From Amycolatopsis coloradensis (GTDB lineage: Bacteria; Actinomycetota; Actinomycetes; Mycobacteriales; Pseudonocardiaceae): 64,000 nucleotides of DNA. This document shows positions 16,041 through 23,249 of this stretch, one piece after another. Position 1 is the first letter of the stretch. Each line of letters starts with the position of its first letter. The notes under the pieces were generated by a model. It did no database searches. It was not told the DNA's origin and saw nothing but the letters and a program-made list of their open reading frames with translations. A program made the position numbers and the translations under genes. The stretch is taken from NCBI RefSeq assembly GCF_001953865.1, contig NZ_MQUQ01000020.1, positions 328,126 through 392,125 of the forward strand, given 5' to 3'.

Positions 16041-19000
16041 TCAGAGGAGATCCGCCGGGGTCAGCAACCGCAGATCCGCGACGGTGGGGGTCCCCGTCGT
16101 GCTGAGCCGTCCGGCCTGGCGGGTCATCATGTTCTCCATCACCTGACGGGCGTAGCGCGCGTTGCCGAACGCCTCACCGCGCACCACGCCCGCGAAATGC
16201 TTGCGCAGCGCGATGACGGTCTCCGGGGCGCACTCGTAGCCGTTCGTGGTTGCCATCCGGTGCACGATGGTGACCAGGTCGTCGGTGGTGTAGTTCTCGA
16301 ACTCGATGTGCCGGGAGAACCGGGAGGCGAGGCCGGTGTTCGAGGAGAGGAACGCCCGCATCTCCGCGGAGTAGCCCGCGACGATCACCACCGTGTCGTC
16401 CCGGTGGTCTTCCATCAGTTTCACCAGGGTGTCGACGGCCTCCTGCCCGAAGTCACCGCCCGTGGCGCCTTCGGGAGTCAGCGCGTACGCCTCGTCGATG
16501 AACAGCACACCACCACGCGCGGAGTCGAACGCCTCCCTGGTGAGATGCGCGGTGTGCCCGACGTACCGCCCGACCAGGTCGGCGCGCGCGACCTCGACGA
16601 GATGGCCTTTGCGCAGCACCCCCAGCGCGGCGAGCAGTTCGCCGTAGAGCCTCGCCACCGTGGTCTTACCGGTACCCGGCGCGCCGGCGAACACCAGATG
16701 GTTGCTGATCGCGGGGACCGGCAGCCCGGCCTGCCGCCGGGCCCGCGCGGTGGAGATCAGGTTCACCAGGTCGTTGATCGCGTCCTTGACCCCTGCCAGG
16801 CCGATCATCGACTCCAGCTTCGTCCGCAACGTGGTCAGCGCGCCGTCGTCGCCGCCCTGCGCGCTGCTCGCCGCTCCACCGGGTACGTCGGCGGGAAGCA
16901 GGAGTGACAGGTTCTGGTCGTCGGCCTCCGGTTCGCTCGCGAGACGGAACGCCTGCCGGTCCACCATCTCCTCGAACACCTTGCGCGCGGTCCGCCCGTT
17001 GCCGAAGTCGTCGCCGCGGTCCATCTGTCCGAAGTGGACGGACAGGGTGTTCCTGGTGTCCTCGGGCACCTGGTACTGGTGCGCGGTGCACATCCGCTCG
17101 GTGATGGTCACCAGTTCGTCGGTGCTGTAGTTCTCGAACTCGATGGTGCGGGTGAACCGGGACGCCAGCCCGGGGTTGGACTGCAGGAACGAACTCATCT
17201 CCTGCGAGTAGCCCGCGGCGACCACCACGAGGTCGTCGCGGTGGTCTTCCATCAGTTTGACGAGGGTGTCGACCGCCTCGCGGCCGAAATCAGGTCCGCT
17301 TCCCTTGCTCTGCGCGGACAGCGTGTACGCCTCGTCGATGAACAGCACGCCGCCCAGCGCCTTGGTGAAGGTTTCGGTCGTCTTGATCGCCGTGCCGCCG
17401 ACGATCTGGGCGACCAGATCGGCCCTGGCCACTTCGACCAGGTGACCGTCGCGCAGTACCCCCAGTTCGGCGAGGATGCTGCCGTAGAGCCGGGCGACCG
17501 TGGTCTTGCCGGTACCCGGCGGCCCGGCGAAGATCAGATGCCTGCTGGTCGGCGGCGCGACCAGACCGGCCTGTACCCGCCTCCTGGCCATCTTGTTCAG
17601 GTTCACCAGCGTCTTCACCTGGTGCTTGACGCCGCTGAGGCCGACGAGTGCCTCCAGTTTCGCCAGCGGGGCACCTTCGTCCTCAGTGGACTGCCGGACC
17701 GGGTCGCCCGCCGCGCCGGTCTCGGCGATCTCCACCGTGCTCGCCGTGCTGCCGTCGACGTCCGGGGCGCCGTTGGCGTTGCTGGTCAGGTTCTCCACCG
17801 ACAGCCGGGAGTTGGGCACGGTGACGCGCAGGCCGCCGCCGGTGTTGTCCGAAGTGGTGCAGTCCACCAGGCTCACCGCGTCGGAGGACTCGATCCGCAC
17901 GCCGTCACGGCGATTCCCGCTGACCTCGTCGGCGGTCAGTTTCGCCCGTGCGCCGGAGCCGACCCAGACACCGTGTCCCTTCGAACGCCGGACCATGGAC
18001 CGGGACAGCATCAGCTCCCCGCCATCACGCACCGAGACACCGTCTTCGCCCGCTTCGACGATCTCGCAGTCCCGCAAGGATCCGACGCCGCCCGGTCCGA
18101 TCAGGACACCGGACTGGCCGGGATTGAACACCCGGAGTGTGCTGACGGAAGGGCTTCCCCCTTCGGAGACACTGAGCCCGGACTGACCGGCGTCCCGGAC
18201 CTCGGCGTCCTCCAGCCGGCCGCGGCCGTTGCCGGTGACCTCGAAACCGTTGCCACGACAGCCGTTCAGCGTCGCCCGGCGCAGCAGCGGGTTGGCCGCC
18301 GCCTCCACCAGGACGCCGTGGCCGGTGACGTCATGGATCTCCAGCCGGTCGAACTCGGCGGTCGCGCCGTCGGTGACCAGCAGGCCCACCGACGAACCAC
18401 CGCGCACGGCCGTCCGGTTGAACGACGGGCCGCTCGCCTCGTCGACGTGGATGCCCGCGCCGGTCGCGTCGGCGACCTCGCAGTCTTCGAAGGTGCCGCG
18501 AGATCGTCCGGTGACGCGCATCCCGACGCCGCCGGTCTTGGCCGTGCGGCATCGGCGCAGCACCGGGTCGGCGCCGTCGGCGACGGTGATTCCGTCGCCG
18601 GTGGTGTTCGTGACCCGGCACTCTTCGAGCACCGGTGACGAGTGGGTGCTGACGAAGACGCCGCTCGCGGTGTCCCGGATGGTCGTGTCGAGCACCTTCG
18701 TCGCACTGTCCTCTTCGAGCGCGATCCCCGGCCTGCCGGTGGCGGAGATGTCGCAATGCTGGACGGTGCCCTGTGCCTGTCCGTTTGCGCAGACGCCGTT
18801 GCCCTTGGCGTGCCTCAGGGTGCAGTCCCGCACCACCGGATTGCCGCGTTCGGCGATCACCACGGCGGAGGTCTGCACGTGCTCGACGACGCAGTCTTCG
18901 ATCGTGCTGGGGGCGGGGGAGGTGACCACGATCCCCGCGCCGCCGGGATTGGTCACCCGGCAGCCGCGCATCGCGAGCGAGCCCGAATTGCGGGCCAGCA

Positions 19001-19340
19001 CGGCGGTCCAGGCGGCTCCGATGATCTCGCAGTCCTCCACCGCCGCCTGACCGCGCGCCACGTCGACCGCGGGCAGTTCCTCGTTCAGCCCGCGCAGCAC
19101 CAGACCGGTGAGTTTCACCGCCTCGGCCGAGAGCTGGACCGCGCTGCCCTGCCGCGACACGACCTCCACGCTGCCGCGCGCGTCGCTGGCCGCGATGGTG
19201 ACCACCTTCGTCACCACCAGCGATTCGTCGTAGCGGCCGGGAAGCACGGAGATCACCGTGCCGTTGCGCGCGTCTCGCAGCGCGGCCGAAATGGTGCGAT
19301 ATCCCTGATCGCGGTCCACCGTGAGCACGTGCCGTGACAC
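16041..19340 (-). CDS. Parallel beta-helix protein with two EccA/CbxX-type AAA+ domains
   Basis: From the GTG at 19340 (behind GGGGAG, spacing about five) the product has 1,099 residues. Residues 1 to about 550 are right-handed parallel beta-helix repeats of about 22-24 residues (pattern like EDCEVADATGAGIHV), opening with GYRTISAALRDARNGTVI as in pectate-lyase-like folds. Two CbxX/CfxQ AAA+ modules follow: GPPGTGKTTVARLYG near residue 605 with LFIDEAYTLS near 665, and GAPGTGKTTVARLYG near 885 with LFIDEAYALT near 945. Both have intact Walker motifs. EccA of ESX systems belongs to this AAA+ family but usually carries one such domain behind TPRs. Divergent from the mycosin gene, it is probably an ESX chaperone/ATPase whose beta-helix replaces the TPR adaptor (inference). 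Confidence 0.85.
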   Translation of the reverse strand: MSRHVLTVDRDQGYRTISAALRDARNGTVISVLPGRYDESLVVTKVVTIAASDARGSVEVVSRQGSAVQLSAEAVKLTGLVLRGLNEELPAVDVARGQAAVEDCEIIGAAWTAVLARNSGSLAMRGCRVTNPGGAGIVVTSPAPSTIEDCVVEHVQTSAVVIAERGNPVVRDCTLRHAKGNGVCANGQAQGTVQHCDISATGRPGIALEEDSATKVLDTTIRDTASGVFVSTHSSPVLEECRVTNTTGDGITVADGADPVLRRCRTAKTGGVGMRVTGRSRGTFEDCEVADATGAGIHVDEASGPSFNRTAVRGGSSVGLLVTDGATAEFDRLEIHDVTGHGVLVEAAANPLLRRATLNGCRGNGFEVTGNGRGRLEDAEVRDAGQSGLSVSEGGSPSVSTLRVFNPGQSGVLIGPGGVGSLRDCEIVEAGEDGVSVRDGGELMLSRSMVRRSKGHGVWVGSGARAKLTADEVSGNRRDGVRIESSDAVSLVDCTTSDNTGGGLRVTVPNSRLSVENLTSNANGAPDVDGSTASTVEIAETGAAGDPVRQSTEDEGAPLAKLEALVGLSGVKHQVKTLVNLNKMARRRVQAGLVAPPTSRHLIFAGPPGTGKTTVARLYGSILAELGVLRDGHLVEVARADLVAQIVGGTAIKTTETFTKALGGVLFIDEAYTLSAQSKGSGPDFGREAVDTLVKLMEDHRDDLVVVAAGYSQEMSSFLQSNPGLASRFTRTIEFENYSTDELVTITERMCTAHQYQVPEDTRNTLSVHFGQMDRGDDFGNGRTARKVFEEMVDRQAFRLASEPEADDQNLSLLLPADVPGGAASSAQGGDDGALTTLRTKLESMIGLAGVKDAINDLVNLISTARARRQAGLPVPAISNHLVFAGAPGTGKTTVARLYGELLAALGVLRKGHLVEVARADLVGRYVGHTAHLTREAFDSARGGVLFIDEAYALTPEGATGGDFGQEAVDTLVKLMEDHRDDTVVIVAGYSAEMRAFLSSNTGLASRFSRHIEFENYTTDDLVTIVHRMATTNGYECAPETVIALRKHFAGVVRGEAFGNARYARQVMENMMTRQAGRLSTTGTPTVADLRLLTPADLL

Positions 19341-19473
19341 GAGCGCTCCCCTCGTCGTTCGGTGAGTCTCCACCCAGGACAACGCAGTGGGTGCCGCATG
19401 GGGTTCACTCCTCCGCCGGAACTGCTGGTCCTTCTTCATGGCCGTGCCCGGCGGCGGATGATGGACTCAGGCG

Positions 19474-20610
19474 ATGAGGCGACAGCTGGCGGTGGCGTGC
19501 GCGACACTCACCCTTCTGGCGAACGGTGGCCTCGCGGCCGCGCAGGACACCGAGCTACCCCAGATCCCGCAGGTGTTGAAGCCAGGCCAGGCCTGTACCG
19601 CCTCGTCGGGCAAGAAGGTCCCTTCACCGCCGTGGCAGCTTCCTTATCTCGGCGTGGACCGGCTCTGGCCGCTCACCACCGGCGAGGGCGTTACGGTCGC
19701 CGTGGTGGACACCGGGGTCGACCCGGCGGCGCTGCGGGCCGAGGTCGCCGGTGACGGGGGAACGGACTGCGTCGGGCACGGCACGGTCGTCGCGAGCCTG
19801 ATCGCCGCTCCCGCCGGAGAAGAGGGCAAGATCGCCGGCCTCGCGCCCGGCGCCCGCGTGCTCGCGGTGCGCGGTACGGACAAACCCGGTGCCGCGACGG
19901 CGGCGAGTATCGCGGCCGCGCTCGACAAGGCGGTCGAGGCCGGCGTCCGGATCATCTGCGTGGCGGTGGCCGTCACCGAGGCCGACCCGGCGCTGCGCCA
20001 AGCCGTCGATCGCGCGGTGGCGGCGGGCGCGCTCGTCGTGGCCGCGGCGGGCCTCGACCTCACGTCGGCGCGCGACGTCCCGCCGGGCCCCTACTACCCG
20101 GCGGCGTTCCCCGGCGTGCTCCCGGTGACCGCCGTCGGACCGGACGGGAAACCCGGCGGAAAAGCCGCACCGGTACCTGGAGCCGTTGCCGCACCGGGAA
20201 ACCTGGTCGTGGGAACCGGGCCCGGCGGTGGCCAGGTCGTCGGCACCGGACCCGGGTTCGCCGCGGCACATGTCGCGGCCGCCGCGGCGCTGATCCGGTC
20301 CTACCGGCCGGAGACGACGGCGGCCGACCTCGCCCGGCGCCTGCGGGACACCGCGTATCCCCAGGCGGGGGTCAACGTGATCGATCCGCTCGCGGCGATG
20401 ACGTCGGTCGCCGCACCGGGTGGCGGCCCCGCGACCGCACGACGCGAACCGGTCGCGGTGGCGCCGATCCCGGATCTCGAGCCCACCCGTCAAGCCGCTC
20501 TGCTGGTGGCGGCCGGTGTCGCGCTGGTGGCCGCCCTGCTGGGCGCGGCCGCGGTCGTCGTGCCGAGGGGACGGCGGCGAGGGTGGCGGGCCGGCTCTCG
20601 TGAATCTTGA
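19474..20610 (+). CDS. Mycosin-like subtilase with missing catalytic residues (pseudoprotease)
   Basis: The 378-residue protein has mycosin (MycP) architecture: signal peptide (1 to about 23), N-terminal extension, S8 fold, proline-rich linker and a C-terminal membrane helix (about 340-364) with a basic tail. Asp79 in AVVDTGVD and His102 in GHGTVVAS are present. The oxyanion-hole asparagine (normally AAAGN) is Leu194 in AAAGLDL. The nucleophile region, normally GTSFAAPYV, reads GPGFAAAHV at 259-267, so the serine is Gly261. The frame is intact with no stop or shift, so this is a full-length, probably inactive protein and not a decayed gene. MycP is known to stabilise ESX membrane complexes independently of proteolysis, a role that could survive. 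It is divergent from the beta-helix/AAA+ gene. Confidence 0.85.
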   Translation: MRRQLAVACATLTLLANGGLAAAQDTELPQIPQVLKPGQACTASSGKKVPSPPWQLPYLGVDRLWPLTTGEGVTVAVVDTGVDPAALRAEVAGDGGTDCVGHGTVVASLIAAPAGEEGKIAGLAPGARVLAVRGTDKPGAATAASIAAALDKAVEAGVRIICVAVAVTEADPALRQAVDRAVAAGALVVAAAGLDLTSARDVPPGPYYPAAFPGVLPVTAVGPDGKPGGKAAPVPGAVAAPGNLVVGTGPGGGQVVGTGPGFAAAHVAAAAALIRSYRPETTAADLARRLRDTAYPQAGVNVIDPLAAMTSVAAPGGGPATARREPVAVAPIPDLEPTRQAALLVAAGVALVAALLGAAAVVVPRGRRRGWRAGSRES

Positions 20611-20626
20611 GCCTGGAGTGGACTGA

Positions 20627-20654
20627 CCGTTGCCGCGAAACGGCGACGGAATCG
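20627..20654 (+). repeat. Direct repeat block A, left copy
   Basis: 28 bases starting CCGTTGCCGCGAAACGG recur at 22928-22955 with one mismatch, same orientation. It begins 16 bases after the mycosin stop. Confidence 0.75.
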
Positions 20655-20659
20655 TTCCT

Positions 20660-20743
20660 CGCGTGATCAGACGGCGATCTCGCGTGATTAGGCGGCGGTT
20701 ACACGTGATTGGGCGGCGATCTCGCGTGATTGAGGACGGATGA
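20660..20743 (+). repeat. Four 21-bp tandem repeats
   Basis: Units 20660-20680, 20681-20701, 20702-20722 and 20723-20743 share the pattern CGCGTGATT(A/G)GGCGGCGAT with diverging positions; the fourth is the most degenerate. A reversed copy lies at 20783-20808. There are no spacers, so this is not a CRISPR array. Function unknown; it could be a protein-binding array or part of the mycP 3' end. Confidence 0.7.
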
Positions 20744-20782
20744 CACCCGGCGGAATCCGGCTGCGGGTGTGTCGTTCCGCCA

Positions 20783-20808
20783 GTCACGCGAGATCGCCGT
20801 CCAGTCAC
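20783..20808 (-). repeat. Inverted copy of the 21-bp repeat
   Basis: Reading the - strand gives GGACGGCGATCTCGCGTGAC, matching the 20660-20743 units. Together with that array it forms a long imperfect stem of about 20 bp that could act as a terminator of mycP. Confidence 0.6.
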
Positions 20809-20833
20809 AGGTAAGACCTGCATGATCGCGACA

Positions 20834-20860
20834 CTAGGCGCACGGAAAGAGGCCTTCACG
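20834..20860 (+). repeat. Half-copy of the 37441-37499 palindrome
   Basis: The sequence starts CTAGGCGCACGGAAAGAGG and matches the loop and right arm of the large palindrome at 37468-37495 with a few substitutions. Confidence 0.5.
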
Positions 20861-20867
20861 GACAAGG

Positions 20868-20905
20868 CAAGGCGCCACCGGGCGGTCACCACGCCTGCCA
20901 CGACC
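20868..20905 (+). repeat. Direct repeat block B, left copy
   Basis: 38 bases starting CAAGGCGCCACCGGGCGG recur at 23026-23063 with three mismatches, in the same order and orientation relative to block A. Confidence 0.72.
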
Positions 20906-20957
20906 GAGCCGGGCGGGGCCCGGCCGTCCGTCGCCACGAGGGCGGCGGCGGGCGGAG

Positions 20958-21818
20958 TCAGACCGGCAGTCGCAGGCGCCAGCCGACGTAGTCACGCGCG
21001 ATATATGCCAGCCTGGCGGTGGTCGCGGCCTTGTAGCTCCAGAGCCCTGCTACGTACACGGCGAACGCGGTGATCTCCTCCTCCGTCGCCTCCCGCCAGC
21101 GCGTGTTCTTCCGCGCCCAGGTCTCGGCCTCTGCTGCTCGGTGGCCTGCACCGACGAGGCGGATGACCATGAAGGCGGGGTCGACCCAGGGAGCACCTTG
21201 GGCGGGCCAGCCCCAGTCGATGACGCGGATGTCGCCGGTGACGGGGATGAGGAACTGGTCCGCGTGGAGGTCAGTGTGGAGAAGGCAGTCTCCCGCCACG
21301 AGCGCCGGTGCTTTCCGCTCCCATGCGGCGAGTTCGTCGAGGTCCCAGCGACCGACGATCTCCGGCCGCTCTTCGCCGAGTTTGGGCCACCATGCGGACT
21401 TCCAGCGCTGCTCCAGCGGTCGAAGGCCTGGAGACTCGATCTCGCCGATGCGGTTGACCGTCTCGGCGACTCGCGTCAGGTCCGACGAGCCGGGTTGAAG
21501 CCGGGCCCGTCGACCAGCCACGTACTCGAAGCCGACGACCAGCCAATCCTCGATGTCGGCGGCGAAGTGCACAGCCGGGGCGATGCCGGAGGCGATGCGG
21601 CCGAGTTCGGCCTCATTCCGAAGCCAGCGCATCGGAGGAGAGACGCCCTCGACCCCTTTGACGAACAAGGGCGCCGCTCCGTCGCGGTGCAGAACAGCGG
21701 CGAAGTTGCTGCTCTCGCCGACCTCGATCTCTTCGCATCCGGTGATGTCGCCGACCCGTTGCCGAATGCCTTCGAGAACGGGTTGCGGCAACTCACCCCA
21801 GCCGTACTTCTTCACCAT
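20958..21818 (-). CDS. Aminoglycoside-phosphotransferase-family small-molecule kinase
   Basis: The 286-residue protein has the APH/choline-kinase fold: an N-lobe with FVKGVEG (ATP-binding lysine), HTDLHADQFLI with the catalytic HxDxxxxQ loop (the family consensus ends in N; here Q), and VIDWGWPAQGAPWVDPAF containing the metal-binding Asp. Such kinases phosphorylate antibiotics, choline, homoserine or other small molecules. The substrate is not evident. It starts 18 bases after the GRDP-like gene and is probably co-transcribed with it. The pair lies between two direct-repeat blocks, suggesting that it came in as a unit into the ESX locus. Confidence 0.82.
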   Translation of the reverse strand: MVKKYGWGELPQPVLEGIRQRVGDITGCEEIEVGESSNFAAVLHRDGAAPLFVKGVEGVSPPMRWLRNEAELGRIASGIAPAVHFAADIEDWLVVGFEYVAGRRARLQPGSSDLTRVAETVNRIGEIESPGLRPLEQRWKSAWWPKLGEERPEIVGRWDLDELAAWERKAPALVAGDCLLHTDLHADQFLIPVTGDIRVIDWGWPAQGAPWVDPAFMVIRLVGAGHRAAEAETWARKNTRWREATEEEITAFAVYVAGLWSYKAATTARLAYIARDYVGWRLRLPV

Positions 21819-21836
21819 GTCGTCCTATTCCCGGAG

Positions 21837-22313
21837 CTACTTGCCGTTGCTGTCGGTGTTCTCGTTGCCGTCTTTGCCCGATGCCCGGCAGCCGTCGTCG
21901 CCGTCGTTGCACTTGACTTCGAAAGTTAACCAAAGGTCGTCGTCCACCGCGAAACCGAGCGAGCGAATGGCCTCGGCGGTCCGGGCGATCACCTTTTTCG
22001 AGTCGCCCTCACCCTGGCCGTCGTCGTTGGGGACGTGGTGGATGAAGCCACCTGCGGCACGTTCACAAAACGATGCGTACTCGCGGGTGTAGAGGAGGAA
22101 AGTGTGCCACCCGATGTCCACGAGATCCGACGGTCCGAGCGGCGCGCGGTGGTTCTCGCCGCATGCGCGGAGGAACGCCAGCGCTTGGTCCATGATTCGT
22201 GCCGCGAACTCGCGCGGCATGTCGTGTTCCTTGGCGATGCGGTTCACGAGCCGCCCGAAAAGCTCGCCGGGGATAAGGCCCTGGCCCGTAAGATCTTCAA
22301 CGGCGATTGTCAT
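21837..22313 (-). CDS. GRDP-like (DUF1399-related) small protein
   Basis: From the ATG at 22313, behind GGGAG, the product has 158 residues. The helical segment VDIGWHTFLLYTREYASFCE followed by GGFIHHVPND matches the conserved block of glycine-rich-domain-containing-protein-like families, where a tryptophan/histidine pair, tyrosine, cysteine and a second histidine pair are invariant; these may bind metal or haem. The C-terminal 30 residues are acidic and low-complexity. Small actinobacterial relatives of about this size are common but uncharacterised. It is the first gene of a bicistron with the APH-family gene. Confidence 0.68.
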   Translation of the reverse strand: MTIAVEDLTGQGLIPGELFGRLVNRIAKEHDMPREFAARIMDQALAFLRACGENHRAPLGPSDLVDIGWHTFLLYTREYASFCERAAGGFIHHVPNDDGQGEGDSKKVIARTAEAIRSLGFAVDDDLWLTFEVKCNDGDDGCRASGKDGNENTDSNGK

Positions 22314-22357
22314 GCTTTCTCCCTTTCGGTTCTGTTTCGGTGCCACCTAGACCACGC

Positions 22358-22607
22358 TCATGCGTGGGGCGTTGGACGAGTCCAGCCGGGCAGCTCGTGA
22401 CCGGCTGCCGGATCTCGTTTGGAATTCGGCATAGTAGGTCTGGCTGGCGGACCTCGAATAGTGCGTCGGCCTGGCCGGATGCGCCGATGGTCAGGACAGC
22501 GCGGAGTGGTGGCGTGCAGGTCCGGGCGCTCGTTCGGTCCGAGCATCCACGTCCGTCCCCGCAGTTCGCCCAGGAGGTCATCGAGGGCAGGGACTTCATC
22601 ACCTCGT
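22358..22607 (-). pseudogene. Possible frameshifted small gene remnant
   Basis: One - strand frame reads PALDDLLGELRGRTWMLGP and NERPDLHATTP. A second frame continues sensibly as LTIGASGQADALFEVRQPDL. The switch near 22490 looks like a frameshift in a short gene of the kind found next to actinobacterial integrative elements. Codon bias is weaker than in the flanking genes. This is a pattern judgement only. Confidence 0.22.
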
Positions 22608-22763
22608 CACCCGCTCGATGATCTCGCGGGCGGGGTGCGGCGCTGCGGGTGAAGGTGACCGTCCGTGTCGCCAGTCCGATACCCATCGCAGAACCACTCC
22701 GATCACAAACGCGGCGTACGGCGGCGAGCAGCACGCCAAGTAGGCGAAAGTCCGCGTCCATCG
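22599..22763 (-). CDS. Possible short membrane protein, start unclear
   Basis: A - strand frame gives WTRTFAYLACCSPPYAAFV followed by IGVVLRWVSDWRHG and a short basic tail, i.e. one plausible membrane helix, with good G/C third positions. No convincing ATG or GTG lies at its beginning. An overlapping frame with an ATG behind GGAGAG is less hydrophobic. Either could be a remnant. Confidence 0.25.
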   Translation of the reverse strand, partial: RWTRTFAYLACCSPPYAAFVIGVVLRWVSDWRHGRSPSPAAPHPAREIIERVTR

Positions 22764-22852
22764 CGTCTCTCCAGTCGGTGGACAGATTGCCGCAAGCAGA
22801 GGGCGCGGTGGTCGCTCGAAGAGGAACTCCACCGGAGTGGCCCTGTCAGGTA

Positions 22853-22870
22853 GCCTTGTCGTTACAAGGC
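22853..22870. promoter_or_regulatory. Perfect inverted repeat resembling a repressor operator
   Basis: GCCTTGT (22853-22859), CGTT, ACAAGGC (22864-22870) is a perfect 7-bp inverted repeat in a locally AT-richer stretch followed by GTAATG. TTGT/ACAA half-sites of this spacing are typical of GntR-type repressors. No regulator gene is next to it, so it may be left over from a mobile element. Confidence 0.35.
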
Positions 22871-22927
22871 GTAATGTGAACGGGCCAGCCATTCGCAAGG
22901 TTTTGCACCATGGCGGGAGCGCATGGG

Positions 22928-22955
22928 CCGTTGCCGCGAAAAGGCGACGGAATCG
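22928..22955 (+). repeat. Direct repeat block A, right copy
   Basis: Matches 20627-20654 at 27 of 28 positions in the same orientation. Confidence 0.75.
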
Positions 22956-23025
22956 AGGCGGCCAACTCACTAGTCACTAGTCGGCGGCCCCTGAGACCGT
23001 CGGTCGTCCATAAGGACGATCTTGG

Positions 23026-23063
23026 CAAGGCGCCGCCGGGCGGTCGCCACGCTTGCCACGACC
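23026..23063 (+). repeat. Direct repeat block B, right copy
   Basis: Matches 20868-20905 at 35 of 38 positions. Blocks A and B are spaced 70 bases apart here and 213 bases apart on the left, where the 21-bp array and a half-palindrome lie between them. Confidence 0.72.
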
Positions 23064-23209
23064 ACGTAGGACGGAGGAGGCGCCCTTCGCCGCGTGAGAC
23101 GAGGTAAGAGTCCCCTTTGTGTCAGAGGCCTGCAGCTCTTTGGTGCCGGAGCCCCGCGCCTCGACGAGACCCGGGGCTGGCGACTCGGCGGCCGCGGTAG
23201 CCGCCGCGA

Positions 23210-23245
23210 GCCTTTCGCCACCGTGGGGGGCCGATGGCGAAAGGC
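23210..23245 (-). terminator. Hairpin just downstream of eccC
   Basis: Arms GCCTTTCGCCA (23210-23220) and TGGCGAAAGGC (23235-23245) form a perfect 11-bp stem with a 14-base loop, starting four bases after the eccC stop on the - strand. Confidence 0.7.
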
Positions 23246-23249
23246 GGGA

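Noticed and set aside
20660..20808. CRISPR array
   Set aside because: Repeats abut with no spacers, they diverge from unit to unit, and no cas genes are present.
22297..23249. Several short open frames on both strands between the GRDP-like gene and eccC
   Set aside because: Apart from the two low-confidence entries listed, they lack starts with ribosome sites, codon bias or recognisable motifs.
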